A stretch of 64,000 bases of DNA from CAVTTH01 sp963737545 (GTDB taxonomy: Bacteria; Verrucomicrobiota; Verrucomicrobiia; Chthoniobacterales; UBA10450): assembly GCA_963737545.1 (NCBI GenBank), contig CAVTTH010000001.1, positions 186,001-250,000 on the forward strand. The letters run 5' to 3'. The notes under the pieces were generated by a model, which was given only the letters and a program-made list of their open reading frames with translations, ran no database searches and was not told the DNA's origin. Below are positions 39,425-49,361 of the stretch, one piece after another. The translations under genes and the position numbers were made by a program. Position 1 is the stretch's first letter; each line of letters starts with the position of its first letter.

Positions 39425-40150
39425 AGCTGTTGCGCCGGTTGGACCCACCCGAGGAGGACGGCCACAGGAATTGAGGCGTAGCCAATAAAAATCAGCCACG
39501 CGAAAATGCGACCCCCGAGCGCGAGTCGCGGCGTGAGCTTTTTGTCGTTCAGCCCTAACGATTGGAAAAAGCTCGACGAACCGTGACTCAAATGGAGCGC
39601 GAGCAGGAACATCGCGAGAACGTAAAAACCTGAGACGTAGTAGTTCTGAAATCCGTAAACCATCATCGAGTAAACGTCGTAGTGATTGAGCGGATCGTTC
39701 TTGAGCAGAGCAAAACGCGGATCGGTCACACGAAGGGTGAAATGCGCGAGGTGATAAGCGATGAAACGCGAACACGATCAGGCCGCTCATGACCATGTGC
39801 CGGGAGGCAAAACTCGCTTTGACGTTTTCCTTCTTGACGTAGCCCTTCGGCCGCGCCCGCCGGTTCTCGATCGCCAACAGAACAGTGAAGTAGATGTGGA
39901 GGATGACGGTGACCAAAAGAAACGAACGAATCACCCAAAGAAACGGTCCCAGCTCCCGCAAATGCTCGGCGTATCCGTTAATCCAATCCGGTCCGATGAA
40001 AATTTGCAGGTTGCCCAGCAGATGACCGATGACGAAAGCGATCAGGACGATCCCGGTCAGCGCGACGACAAATTTTTTCCCAATCGAGGAGCGGAAGAAA
40101 GCGATCACAATCGCACCATAGTTGTCTCGATTAATCTGCCATTCAAACAA
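39421..40150 (-). CDS. sdhC: Succinate dehydrogenase cytochrome b subunit, one frameshift
   Basis: The N-terminal frame reads SSIGKKFVVALTGIVLIAFV, GHLLGNLQIFIG and SFLLVTVILHIYFTVLLAIE, with conserved haem histidines. Near 39757 the run GTTTCA has one T too many; the corrected frame continues AYHLAHFTLRVTDPRF, YYVSGFYVLAMFLLALHLSH and ALGGRIFAWLIFIGYASIPV to the stop at 39421. Repaired length ~243 with five membrane helices: the single-subunit di-haem anchor of type B complexes. Start could also be the internal GTG after NYGA. First gene of sdhCAB. Confidence 0.88.
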
Positions 40151-40228
40151 GTTCCGCTAATCTCGTCAGCGGTGAGCATGCTGTTGACGCATTTGAACTG
40201 GATCCCGTGGTATCGACAACAGCCGCAT

Positions 40229-41287
40229 TTAGCAAAACTTCGTCTCGCACACGACGGGTTCGACGATCGGAAACGGATTGTAACGCCCAGTCAAGTCGCA
40301 GGCGAAAGTAATGCGGTCGACGCCTTCGACTTTGTTCGCGTCTGTCAGGCTCACCTCAAGAGTATGTTCGCCTTTGGCCAGCCTATCGCCCGGAATGGAA
40401 AAATTCCACGTCATGTCGCCAGTTCCCTTCATCTTCTCCCATTTGCCGTCATCGATGCGCGCCCTAGCCGACGTGATCGGCGCAGTCGACCATGCGCGAA
40501 CCCGGCATTCATCCGGACCCGTGACGATGTGTGCAGCTTTGGTCGCGAGAATCAAGCGACGCGGATGCGTGATGAGCGCGACTGGCCCGCGATCCTCGCC
40601 GCTGCGATAAGTCAGGGCGAGATCCTCTTCGTCAAGATGAACGACAGCGTAACCGGCTGGTCCGCCTTCCGGATCGCCGATGGATCGGGTCGCGACATAA
40701 ACATGATGACCGTCGTTGGCGATTTGACCGTAGTGCGTGTGTCCGGCGAAGAGCGCGACGATCGGCCGCGTCTGCACAATCGCGCGCCACGCCGCCATGC
40801 CGGGCTGATTTCCAAAATCTTCCCAAACTTGGAAGGGATAGTGATGCTGAAAAACGACGATACGTTCTTTGCGGACAAGCGCGGCATCCACTTCGTAGCG
40901 GAACCAAAGGACCTGCTCTTCGCTCATACCAAGCGGGCGATACTGCATCGTGTTCAAACAGATGAAGCGATAACCGTTCACGGTGTACGCATGATAAGGC
41001 GCGCCGAGATTCGCCTGATAGGCGTAGCAACCGGGATCGTGATGCGCGTCATGATCTCCCACCAACGCATGGAACGGCACCTTCAGTTTTTCGGTGATGT
41101 TTTTGAACAGCGCCCATTCGCCTTCCCGCGCATGCTGCACATTGTCGCCGGCAAACTGAACGAAGTTCGGCTTGATCAATTCGTTCACTTCCTCCGCCAT
41201 CCACTGCGCGGTCTTGTAGTTAGGGCGATCCGACGATTCGAGATGAAGATCGCCCGGCCAAACGAAGACAACTGGTTTTGTGCTCAT
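40229..41287 (-). CDS. Calcineurin-like metallophosphoesterase
   Basis: ATG 41287 gives 352 residues. Two-metal motifs in order: WPGDLHLES (D-x-H), FVQFAGDNVQH (GDN), LVGDHDAHHD in place of the usual GNHD, VVFQHHYPF and FAGHTHYGQ (GHTH). The C-terminal ~120 residues are beta-rich (PITSARARIDDGKWEKMKGT, HTLEVSLTDANKVEG), like the bacterial purple-acid-phosphatase-type accessory domain. No signal peptide, so cytoplasmic or anchored by partners. The Asn-to-Asp change at GDHD is unusual. Substrate unknown. It lies 78 bases upstream of nothing co-directional except sdhC. Confidence 0.82.
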   Translation of the reverse strand: MSTKPVVFVWPGDLHLESSDRPNYKTAQWMAEEVNELIKPNFVQFAGDNVQHAREGEWALFKNITEKLKVPFHALVGDHDAHHDPGCYAYQANLGAPYHAYTVNGYRFICLNTMQYRPLGMSEEQVLWFRYEVDAALVRKERIVVFQHHYPFQVWEDFGNQPGMAAWRAIVQTRPIVALFAGHTHYGQIANDGHHVYVATRSIGDPEGGPAGYAVVHLDEEDLALTYRSGEDRGPVALITHPRRLILATKAAHIVTGPDECRVRAWSTAPITSARARIDDGKWEKMKGTGDMTWNFSIPGDRLAKGEHTLEVSLTDANKVEGVDRITFACDLTGRYNPFPIVEPVVCETKFC

Positions 41288-41373
41288 CGGTAATGCGGAA
41301 TGTTCTATCAGTCGCAAGTCGAATGCGTCAACGCGCGGTTCAACGAATGCGCCGGTAGTGGCGCAATCCCCCG

Positions 41374-41466
41374 GTCATGTCGAGCGCAGTCGAGACATCC
41401 CGGTGCGCAACCTTAAAGGTTACATCACGGGATTCCTCGACTTCGCTGCGCTCCGCTCGGAATGAT
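41374..41466. repeat. REP-like palindrome, family 1
   Basis: Arms GTCATGTCGAGCGCAGTCGA and CGACTTCGCTGCGCTCCGCT. It sits upstream of the phosphoesterase, overlapping no gene. Confidence 0.8.
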
Positions 41467-41469
41467 ATG

Positions 41470-41967
41470 TCACTCCAGACGATCGAAATCGCCTTCACGA
41501 AAAGGAATGAAGCTCTTCTCGATCCGCGAAACCCACGGATCGTATTTCTTGTTTTTGGCGTGCGGGTAGGTGATATGAAAAGCCGCCCAATTCGAACCTT
41601 TGGTGTAGAGCTTGTGGTAATATTCCGTTCCATCCTTGGCCACGCCAGAGACCACATACCACGTGGCTGCTTTCTTCTTGTAGGTGATGGTAACGTCCGG
41701 AGTCTCCAGCTCCTCCTTCCAGCGCGCTTCGAATGAATCGCCGCTGTCGGGCACGAAGAAGTGTGCGAACCCGGCGACGCTGAATTCCTTGTCGGTGCTA
41801 TGAAATTCGCGGCCGTCGCCGTTCGCTGGTTCCGGTCCCGCGATCAAAGTTCCTGGATAAATCAGGACAAAACCAAACCGTGCATTGGCGTATCTTTTCC
41901 AGTCCGAATCCGAGGCGCGAACATTAAGCGATAAAAAAAGCAAAATAATGAATATCGAATTACGCAT
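41470..41967 (-). CDS. Small secreted hypothetical protein
   Basis: 165 residues with a signal peptide (MRNSIFIILLFLSLNVRAS), then WKRYANARFGFVLIYPGTLI, a common opening of secreted one-domain proteins (PsbP/Mog1-like fold), and a conserved FHITYPHAKNKKYDPWVSRI near the end. Function unknown. It starts 11 bases after the ABC transporter stop and is the last gene of the 45858-41470 operon. Confidence 0.6.
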   Translation of the reverse strand: MRNSIFIILLFLSLNVRASDSDWKRYANARFGFVLIYPGTLIAGPEPANGDGREFHSTDKEFSVAGFAHFFVPDSGDSFEARWKEELETPDVTITYKKKAATWYVVSGVAKDGTEYYHKLYTKGSNWAAFHITYPHAKNKKYDPWVSRIEKSFIPFREGDFDRLE

Positions 41968-41978
41968 GTTAACTCCTG

Positions 41979-43787
41979 TTATCCGGCTTCGGCGCTTCGC
42001 ACCAGCTCGGCGAAGACACCGTTCTTCGCGACGAGTTCGTCATAGGTTCCCTGCTCCGCGACTCGGCCCTGATCGAAAACGAAAATGCAATCGGTCGCGT
42101 TCAAGGTGCTGAGACGATGCGCCACCATGATGACGGTGTGCGATTGACGCGCGTGATCGATGGCGGCGCGGACGCGACGCTCGCTGATGTTGTCGAGCGC
42201 AGATGTTCCCTCGTCGAGAATCAGGACCGGCGGATTTTTCAGAAACATCCGGGCGAGGGCAATGCGCTGACGCTGACCGCCGGAAAGATTCGAACCGCGT
42301 TCGTTGAGGACGGTTTCGTAACCGTTCGGCATCTCGAGAATTTCCTCGTGGATATGCGCTTGTCGCGCAGCGTCCGCGATTTTCTCTGAGGTAACTTCCC
42401 CGCAGCCATACGCGATATTTTCGGCAACCGTGCCGGAAAACACGAATGGCACCTGGCTCACATAACCGATGCTCTTGCCGATGTCTTCGCGTGAGAGCAC
42501 GCGAATGGGGACGCCGCCGACGAGCACATCGCCGGAAGTCGGATGGAGCAAACGAAGCATGCAGCGAAGCCAGGTTGATTTGCCGGAGCCGGAGCGGCCG
42601 GCAATGCCGATCGTCTGGCCCTGGCGAATTTCCAGGGTCAACCCATCAAGGACGCGACGGTGCCCGCTTTGCGGCATCGGATATTCAACAACCAAATCCT
42701 GACATTCGAGCAAGGGCAGGCTGCCATCGAGTCGCGGCGCACGCAGCGTGACGGTGCCGTACGACTGATCCAACGGCTGATTCAACATTTGCAGCAGAAC
42801 GTTAACTTGAATGCTGCTGTCGTAGGTCTCATCGAGAATGCGATGCACTTCTTTGAGCGGTCGCATGACGTTGGTGAAAAGGACGGAAAAGGTCAGCACT
42901 TTGCCGAACGGAATCTCACCGTGGGCGGCGAGCAAGACCGCGTAGCCGATGATGGCAACATGAAACAACCCCTCGTTCACGGATTTCATCCAATCGAATC
43001 GCGCCATCGCCACACTGTGCTTCGTTTCGCGTTCCTGCCGGGATTGCGCCGCGTTTTCGACCCGCGCCACTTCGAGCGGATAAGTGTTGGCGGCGCGAAT
43101 GTATTCGAGGCCGCCGAGCTGCTCGACCACCGTCCCGTCGAGTCCTTCTTTCGCGTGCAGTAGCGCAGCCCGGATTCCTTTTTGCGAATTGACCTGCCAA
43201 ACGGTGATGAGAATCGAAATCGGCACGACCAGGATCATGACGAGACCGACGCGCCATTCCTGTTGGAGAGCGGCACCGAGCGCGAAAATCGCCGTGAGAA
43301 TTGCAGGCACGAAGTCGGAAAAACTGACTCGGAGAAATTTGACGAAGCCTTCGACGCTGCGCGAAATCCGGCCATGCAATGAGCCAATGCGTTCACTGGC
43401 CAGCGCGCCGAGATCGACCTTCAAGAGGTGGCCGACGAGGCGCACCGTCATTTTGCGCTCGATGCGCGTGGTCGTGCGCGTGACGATCCAGCGGCGGAGG
43501 AAGTTCAGCGATTCCTTCAGAATGTAAGCGCCGGCCAGAATAGCCAGCGCGACAACAACGAAACGCATCCATTCCGACGCGGCGCGGCCGCCGAATCTGG
43601 AAACGCGGTCGAAGAAAATGCCAATGAGAATTGCGATCCCGGTCTCGATGGCCGCGACCGCAGCCATGATGAGAACGCCCGAAATGAAACCGGTTTTGTC
43701 AGCGCGGGTGACCAGTCTCCAAATTTGTCTTCGGCGCGACCAAACCGAGCCGACATCACCGAAAAACGATCGTTGCGGTTCAGGCAT
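41979..43787 (-). CDS. ABC transporter, fused permease and ATPase (MsbA/lipid-type exporter)
   Basis: 602 residues: N-terminal six-helix ABC membrane domain (~30-320; GVLIMAAVAAIETGIAILIG, RWIVTRTTTRIERKMTVRLV, EYIRAANTYPLEVARVENAA) and C-terminal ATPase with GIAGRSGSGKSTWLR (Walker A), Q-loop GYVSQVPFVF, signature LSGGQRQRIALARM, Walker B VLILDEGTSALD and H-loop AHRLST. A homodimeric exporter for a lipid, peptide or drug. It follows the permease gene by 11 bases. The cargo cannot be named. Confidence 0.9.
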   Translation of the reverse strand: MPEPQRSFFGDVGSVWSRRRQIWRLVTRADKTGFISGVLIMAAVAAIETGIAILIGIFFDRVSRFGGRAASEWMRFVVVALAILAGAYILKESLNFLRRWIVTRTTTRIERKMTVRLVGHLLKVDLGALASERIGSLHGRISRSVEGFVKFLRVSFSDFVPAILTAIFALGAALQQEWRVGLVMILVVPISILITVWQVNSQKGIRAALLHAKEGLDGTVVEQLGGLEYIRAANTYPLEVARVENAAQSRQERETKHSVAMARFDWMKSVNEGLFHVAIIGYAVLLAAHGEIPFGKVLTFSVLFTNVMRPLKEVHRILDETYDSSIQVNVLLQMLNQPLDQSYGTVTLRAPRLDGSLPLLECQDLVVEYPMPQSGHRRVLDGLTLEIRQGQTIGIAGRSGSGKSTWLRCMLRLLHPTSGDVLVGGVPIRVLSREDIGKSIGYVSQVPFVFSGTVAENIAYGCGEVTSEKIADAARQAHIHEEILEMPNGYETVLNERGSNLSGGQRQRIALARMFLKNPPVLILDEGTSALDNISERRVRAAIDHARQSHTVIMVAHRLSTLNATDCIFVFDQGRVAEQGTYDELVAKNGVFAELVRSAEAG

Positions 43788-43798
43788 GACTCATCGCC

Positions 43799-45241
43799 CT
43801 AACGAACAAATGTGAAATAGACGCTGTAGAAAGCGAGCATGAAGAGCGAGAACGGCACCCCAAAGGCGATGTATCGGCGAAACGTGATGGCGTGATCGGG
43901 ATCGTTAAAGCGCTGGCTCTCGCCGGCCAGAATAATTCCCGCTGAAGCCGCGGTGACCAGCGAACTGCTTCCGGCGCAAATGCCGCCGCCGAGTGCCCAG
44001 GCCGCCGCATGCGAAGCATCGAGTCCGTGGATCGGAACGGAGACGGCGGTGGCCCAAGAAGCCGCTTCGGTGAACATGGTTCCGAGATAACCCGTGGTCG
44101 AGATGACCCACGGCGCGGCCTCCGCCAGCATCAGCTGCTGGAAAAGTTGATGGCCGATCCATGAATTCGAGACGCAGCCCGCGAGAATAAAAATCGCCGC
44201 AAACGCGAGATACACCTCGAAGCCGAGCGACGTGAGCGTGTGATAGCGTTCGCTTTTTCGCTCGAGCAAAACCGCCGCGAGAATCGCCGCCGAGCCAATG
44301 GCGATGGCCACAGTGTGGAAGACGACGTGGAGAATGATAAACGCGGCGAGAACCGTTACCCCGATTCCGAGCAGGCGGCGGTCGATGTTGAGATCTGCCT
44401 GCGCCCGCTTCCAATCGGCGGCGGTTTGCGCGACCTGGATAGTGTAAAGCGGCACTGTCTGCGCGCCCGCCGCCTGACTGCGCGAACTGATGCCGCGCTG
44501 CGTGAGGTACGTCGCCACGATGATGAGCGCGGTTAAGACCAGAAGATTGGCCGGCAACACTTCTTTCATGAAATCCCCGGCTTCGAGGCCCCACGTTCCG
44601 GATTCGATGATATTCGGCGTGTCTCCCCAGCGTGTGGAAAAGCCGCCAAGATTGCTCGCGACGAGAGCCGCGCTGAGCAGCCAGCGCGACGGTACCTGAT
44701 ACGACGCGCATAACCGGATGATCACCGGCGTCATGATCAAAATGGACGTCACGTTGTGCATCAGGCCCGCCGTCACGTACGTCGCCACGAGCATGATCCC
44801 GACCAGCAACGGAGTTGTTAGGCGAGGATGACGCAGGCGAACTTTGCCGAGTTGATGACCGAGCCATGCCGCCACCCACTTGAAACCCTGCGACCGTTCG
44901 ATCATGTGCGCGGGGATTGCGACAGCGGTGAAAAGAATCGTGATGTCCGCGTAATGTCCGAAGCCGCCGCGCAGAATCGCGGCTGCGCTCTCCCATTGAA
45001 TGATAAGAAATGCGCACGCGACCAGACTCATCGCCAGCGGCAACGGCACGTCGTAACGCGTCATCGCGAAAAACGCCGTAAAAAGAAGCACCAGCATCAA
45101 AGTGCCGGCGCTCCAATGCATCTGCCAGCCGGAAGCAACCGCAGGCGCGACATCGTGTTCGGCTCCGAACGCCGTCAAGGCCGAAAAAACAAAAAGAAGA
45201 GCAATCGCGCCAAGGAGTCGCGCGAAATACGAACGACTCAT
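43799..45241 (-). CDS. Ion-transporter superfamily permease (ArsB/NhaD/SLC13-like)
   Basis: 480 residues with signal-like N-terminus and about eleven to twelve membrane helices (AGTLMLVLLFTAFFAMTRYD, FTAVAIPAHMIERSQGFKWV, TSILIMTPVIIRLCASYQVP). Re-entrant loop residues MHNVTSILIM and RWGDTPNII are the kind found in the DASS/NhaD/ArsB group, which exchange Na+ or H+ with anions. Substrate unknown. Start overlaps the stop of the upstream hypothetical gene by 4 bases (ATGA), so the pair is translationally coupled. Confidence 0.8.
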   Translation of the reverse strand: MSRSYFARLLGAIALLFVFSALTAFGAEHDVAPAVASGWQMHWSAGTLMLVLLFTAFFAMTRYDVPLPLAMSLVACAFLIIQWESAAAILRGGFGHYADITILFTAVAIPAHMIERSQGFKWVAAWLGHQLGKVRLRHPRLTTPLLVGIMLVATYVTAGLMHNVTSILIMTPVIIRLCASYQVPSRWLLSAALVASNLGGFSTRWGDTPNIIESGTWGLEAGDFMKEVLPANLLVLTALIIVATYLTQRGISSRSQAAGAQTVPLYTIQVAQTAADWKRAQADLNIDRRLLGIGVTVLAAFIILHVVFHTVAIAIGSAAILAAVLLERKSERYHTLTSLGFEVYLAFAAIFILAGCVSNSWIGHQLFQQLMLAEAAPWVISTTGYLGTMFTEAASWATAVSVPIHGLDASHAAAWALGGGICAGSSSLVTAASAGIILAGESQRFNDPDHAITFRRYIAFGVPFSLFMLAFYSVYFTFVR

Positions 45242-45858
45242 ATGAAATGAACCGCGCCCGGTGCCGTAAACTCCACGTCGCCGGGATTCCGGTGCGGACG
45301 CAAATGCGCGATGAGTTGCACGCCAGCGGGGAGCAGCTTCGGCTCGAGCACATCGGCCACGCTGGGATCGACGAAAAGTTGTTCCTTCTCGCGAAATGCT
45401 TCGAAGACCAGCACCGCCATCTCCTGCGCGCGGGTCCGGCAGGCGCGGGCGCCTTTCACTGCGCGCTGACCGTATTCGTGCAGACTCCCGATGAGGGCGC
45501 CTTCAGCCGGTTGCAGGAATTCCACCTCGGCGACCGGCAGGAATAATTCCGGCACATGTGGTGGCAATGGCAGGACTAGTCCCGTCTTTTTGCCCCGGCA
45601 GGAAACCAGCAGGTCGCTGTTTCTTTTGTAAGCGAGGAGGCGGAGTTGCACGCTCACCGCATCGAAAGCGAGATCGAGCGGAATGCCTTCCGCATTGAGA
45701 ACGCGAAGACGTTCCTCCGCTTCGGGCGCGCCATATTGCGTGGCGTATTTGAGCAAATCGGCGGTGGTCCTGGCCTTTTTCGTTTCGATCAGCAGTCGCA
45801 GGATGTCGAGCAAATCCGTTTCACTCCTGGCGTGCGAGGGTTCAGCGGGATCGGGCAT
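45238..45858 (-). CDS. Hypothetical protein coupled to the permease
   Basis: 206 residues, no signal peptide, alpha-helical N-terminus (DLLDILRLLIETKKARTTAD) and a beta-rich remainder (KRNSDLLVSCRGKKTGLVLP, VQLIAHLRPHRNPGDVEFTA). Not recognised. First gene of the operon 45858-41470 (this gene, permease, ABC exporter, small secreted protein), 114 bases after the kinase gene. It may be a cytoplasmic regulator or assembly factor for the permease, but that is a guess from position. Confidence 0.55.
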   Translation of the reverse strand: MPDPAEPSHARSETDLLDILRLLIETKKARTTADLLKYATQYGAPEAEERLRVLNAEGIPLDLAFDAVSVQLRLLAYKRNSDLLVSCRGKKTGLVLPLPPHVPELFLPVAEVEFLQPAEGALIGSLHEYGQRAVKGARACRTRAQEMAVLVFEAFREKEQLFVDPSVADVLEPKLLPAGVQLIAHLRPHRNPGDVEFTAPGAVHFI

Positions 45859-45972
45859 AACGTATGGAAGAGCCGCGCCATTTGTGACGAATGCCCGATG
45901 CTACGTCAAGCGCAGGCGTGAATCGGTCACGTCGAGCGGCCACCGGCTCAGCGGGAGCTTCGCCCTCCCGAG

Positions 45973-48966
45973 TTACTCCCGATCTTCCAGCACCACACCG
46001 AGCGCGCCCGCTTCGAATCCCTCGATGCGAAGCCGCTTGCCGTCGCGCAAGACTTCGATCCAGCCGCCGGGAAAATTCCCGGCTGCGACCCATGCGTAGG
46101 CGCTCGTCACCGGTTTGTCATTCGCGGCCAACAGCTGATCGCCCGCGCGCAACTCTTTTGCCTTCGTCTGCTGCGGGATGACGGATTTGATCATCACGCG
46201 GACAGAAGCAAGCGCGCTCCCGTCGCTCCGTCGATGCGTTACACTTTGCAATTCGCCAGAGGCGAATTTTGCTTCGCGGCTGCTGAACCCAACCAGTTTC
46301 TCATCGAACCCCGTTTCATAAATGCGCTCTAATCGGTCGATTTCGTTGAACTCCTGCTCGAAGCGCGCGGCCGTGCCGTTGGAGATAACGGAGAGCGGTT
46401 TTCGATTCTCGTCGCACGCCTGACGAACGGTTCGTTTATGGGCGCCGGTTCGATGCCATTCCGTGTCGGTGCGAAGAACGGGAGCGCCCACTTCTTTGAC
46501 ATCGCAACCGAGTTTCCATTCGAGGATCTCGCGCTCGTTTTCGTCCATCGTGATCTCACGCGCGGTGTAAGGCAGGCCCGCGTTGCTGGCGAGCTGACCT
46601 TTGGCGTCCTCGAAGCGGGTGCTCATGTGCAGGAGCTTTCCCTGGGCGTTGTAGTCGGGTTCGCTCACATAGCGCTGGTAGGTGTAACGCGCCGGATCGT
46701 GCTCCTCAGTCGTTAGGCGATGCAGATTGCCGGCGGCGTCGATCTCACTGATCCGGCGGTGTTCGCCGTACTCGTCATAAGTCGGAGCGCCATGGGCATC
46801 GAACCAGGTCTCTTCCTCGCGCACGCCATCGGCGGAAAATTGCCAGGCATGACGGTGAATCGCCCAACCCTGCGGACCGGCCACGGGCTGGCCGTCGGGA
46901 CCGAGGAGTTTTTCTTCGAGAAGATTACCCCGCTCATCGCACTGCAAGGCGGTTCGCCAGCTGTTGTGACCGCTAAATCGGATGTCGACGGGATATCCGT
47001 GCTCATCGTATGCGATTGTCTTGGTCGAAACGGGTGAGAGCTGCCCGGCGGAGTCAGCCGACAAGTAGCGAATCTCGGCCGCTTCCCCGCGATCATTGCG
47101 AACGGTTTCTCGCACCGCCCAATCGTTCCCTGCTCCATTCGTTAGGCGTCCTTCGGGATTGAGCCGCGATACTCGCACGTCGTTTCCAGCCGCGTCGTAA
47201 TCGGTGGTGAAAGCAGCGATACCCTGACAGCTGGCAGATTTGTCAGCGGCATCGCGGAACTCACTCCGGGTGAGAAGGCCACGCCCATTGCGTTGGAAGA
47301 CGAGGCCGATTTGCCCGGCGCGATTCGGACCCGGCTTTCCGTCTTTATCGAGATTCGTTAGGCGCGCGATTCGCCCCTGGCCATCGCGTTCCAGGGCATA
47401 ACCATAGACCCCCTCGCTGTTGGTTGCGGGCTGACCCGAGCCATTGAAGAATGTAACCTTCGTATCGTATCCGGCGGCATTGCGCTCGGACTCGATCAGC
47501 GAAGCACCGCCGCTGCTGGCAAAATCGAAACCGCGATAGGTGACGTAACGCCCATGCACCCGCGCCGGCGCCTTCGCGGAAGGGCGATCGTAAATCACGC
47601 GCCAGTTGATTGTGCCGTTACAGTCGCGCCCGGTCGCCTCGATCGCGACCCGGTCTTGATAGAGAAAATCGATACTCGTGGTTTCACGGGTCTTGCTTGG
47701 ACTGTCGCGAACGCCCAGCCCACCCTCGATCAAGTTCGGCAGTGGTTCGTAATCGAAAAAATGATGCATATTGGTGGGATGGTGGCGGGCATTGAGTGAT
47801 TCCACGCGCTCGACTGATCCCCAGCGACCGCGGCGAGTGAAACGCAGGCTCACGCCGTGATGTCTTGCTTCGCTGGCGGAAAGCAACCCAACTGGGACGG
47901 GACCGCCAAAACGGTAGTCCATTCCAATCGCGGTTTCGATGTGCGGACGTTGATAGAACTCCCATTGCCAGAAGCGCGCCAGGCCGGCGACGAGCACCAA
48001 GAGGAGCGCTGCGCGGGTAACGAATTTCCACGGGTGCCGCCGGATCCATTTGATGGTGCGGACCGCAGTCGTCGGTGGCCGCGCCACAATCGCCTCGTCA
48101 TCGAGAAAACGCCGCAAATCTTCGGCGAAAGCAGCCGCGCTCGCATAGCGATCGCGCGGTTCCTTCTCGAGGCACTTCATGCAGATCACCTCAAGATCGC
48201 GCGGAATCTCCGGGCGATGCCACGCCGGCGAAACCGGATCTTCCGTGAGCACGCGCACGGTCACGGCAGTTGCGCTCTCCTCCGGAAGAAAAGGCGGACG
48301 TCCGGTCAGCATTTCGTAAAAGATCGCGCCTAACGAGTAAATATCCGCGGCCGGGCCGGCGTCGCGGCTCGACCCGCGTGCCTGTTCCGGAGCCATGTAG
48401 GTCGGCGTTCCCACGACTGCGCCGGAAAGAGTCAGCTTGGTTTCATCCGCCAGGCGTTTGGCAATGCCGAAATCAGCGACTTTGGGAACGCCGTCGGCGT
48501 CGAGCAGGATGTTCCCCGGCTTCATGTCGCGATGGACGACGCCGTTCTGATGGGCAAAATGCAGAGCACGCGCAATCGCGATCATTAGCTGCGCCGCTTC
48601 CCGCGGTGTGGGCAGACCTTTGCGCAAACGGTCGGCCAGCGACCCGCCCTCGACATGTTCCATCGAGAAAAACGGCGCGCCCTCGTGTTCCCCCACTTCA
48701 TAGATGTGCGCGATGTTGGTGTGATGCAGTCCCGCGGCCGTTTCCGCTTCAGCAAGGAAACGCTGGAGCTCGTCCGAACCGTAATGGCCGGTCAACATCT
48801 TGAGCGCGACGCGTCGATTCAGTTTGATCTGGCGCGCCAGATAAACAACGCCCATGCCGCCGCGCCCGAGCTCGCCTTCGATTTCGTAGCCGCCAAAAGA
48901 GCGCAAGCCCGGCCCCCGCGGACCGGACGACGGCGGCGGCGGCGGCTGTGCGCTCGAATCAGGCAT
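45973..48966 (-). CDS. Transmembrane Ser/Thr kinase with YD-like repeats and C-terminal PDZ domain
   Basis: 997 residues. Residues ~27-290: an active-looking Hanks kinase (GRGGMGVVY, ATP lysine K56 in VALKML, HRD 145-147, DFG 165-167, GTPTYMAPEQ). One membrane helix follows at ~315-332. Residues ~360-880 are a periplasmic region built from repeated tyrosine/aspartate units (YDEHGYPVDI, YDAAGNDVRV, DERGNLLEE, YNAQGKLLHM), like RHS/YD or WG-type repeats. Residues ~900-990 form a PDZ-like domain (ELRAGDQLLAANDKPVTSAY). The plan is a receptor kinase sensing an extracytoplasmic ligand. The coding strand also contains CCTAACGA octamers four times. Confidence 0.8.
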   Translation of the reverse strand: MPDSSAQPPPPPSSGPRGPGLRSFGGYEIEGELGRGGMGVVYLARQIKLNRRVALKMLTGHYGSDELQRFLAEAETAAGLHHTNIAHIYEVGEHEGAPFFSMEHVEGGSLADRLRKGLPTPREAAQLMIAIARALHFAHQNGVVHRDMKPGNILLDADGVPKVADFGIAKRLADETKLTLSGAVVGTPTYMAPEQARGSSRDAGPAADIYSLGAIFYEMLTGRPPFLPEESATAVTVRVLTEDPVSPAWHRPEIPRDLEVICMKCLEKEPRDRYASAAAFAEDLRRFLDDEAIVARPPTTAVRTIKWIRRHPWKFVTRAALLLVLVAGLARFWQWEFYQRPHIETAIGMDYRFGGPVPVGLLSASEARHHGVSLRFTRRGRWGSVERVESLNARHHPTNMHHFFDYEPLPNLIEGGLGVRDSPSKTRETTSIDFLYQDRVAIEATGRDCNGTINWRVIYDRPSAKAPARVHGRYVTYRGFDFASSGGASLIESERNAAGYDTKVTFFNGSGQPATNSEGVYGYALERDGQGRIARLTNLDKDGKPGPNRAGQIGLVFQRNGRGLLTRSEFRDAADKSASCQGIAAFTTDYDAAGNDVRVSRLNPEGRLTNGAGNDWAVRETVRNDRGEAAEIRYLSADSAGQLSPVSTKTIAYDEHGYPVDIRFSGHNSWRTALQCDERGNLLEEKLLGPDGQPVAGPQGWAIHRHAWQFSADGVREEETWFDAHGAPTYDEYGEHRRISEIDAAGNLHRLTTEEHDPARYTYQRYVSEPDYNAQGKLLHMSTRFEDAKGQLASNAGLPYTAREITMDENEREILEWKLGCDVKEVGAPVLRTDTEWHRTGAHKRTVRQACDENRKPLSVISNGTAARFEQEFNEIDRLERIYETGFDEKLVGFSSREAKFASGELQSVTHRRSDGSALASVRVMIKSVIPQQTKAKELRAGDQLLAANDKPVTSAYAWVAAGNFPGGWIEVLRDGKRLRIEGFEAGALGVVLEDRE

Positions 48967-49043
48967 GCCCGTATCCTACCAAGGATGTCACGCCGGGCGC
49001 ATCTGCAACTTTTTGGCCGTCGCTTTACCGGCGGCGCCAACTT

Positions 49044-49361
49044 TCATTTTTTCGCGGTGATATTCTTCGATGCCGCGTCGAGCGCCGCGCGCAATAAATC
49101 GGCTCTGGCGGAACTCAGGCGGACGCTGGTCGCCCCACGCCTGCCCCACGCGCCGGCGCAACGATCGAACACACCCGGCGCTTTCTTCATGAACGTCCGC
49201 TGCTGTTCTGGGGTGAGTTTCACCATTCCATGATTTTCGCCCGGATAACCAAGCGTCGCAAAAATCCTTCCCCCGATTCGGAAGTCGGGATGACTCATGT
49301 GTGCTGACTCCGACGCTCCCGGAATCTGTAGCGCTAAACTGCGAAACGTATCTGCCGTCAC
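49044..49361 (-). CDS. MmcQ/YjbR family protein
   Basis: 105 residues: FRSLALQIPGASESAHMSHP, FRIGGRIFATLGYPGENHGM and LTPEQQRTFMKKAPGVFDRC, the compact CyaY-like fold of the YjbR/MmcQ (DUF419) family, sometimes called DNA-binding. Function unproven. It is the last conserved gene before the accessory island. Confidence 0.8.
   Translation of the reverse strand: MTADTFRSLALQIPGASESAHMSHPDFRIGGRIFATLGYPGENHGMVKLTPEQQRTFMKKAPGVFDRCAGAWGRRGATSVRLSSARADLLRAALDAASKNITAKK

Noticed and set aside
37499..40150. An 883-residue SdhC-SdhA fusion
   Set aside because: The first half leaves the SdhC frame after a TTT run; the rest of SdhC is present in another frame ending at 39421, where ATGA overlaps a proper sdhA start. 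The fusion is an indel artefact.
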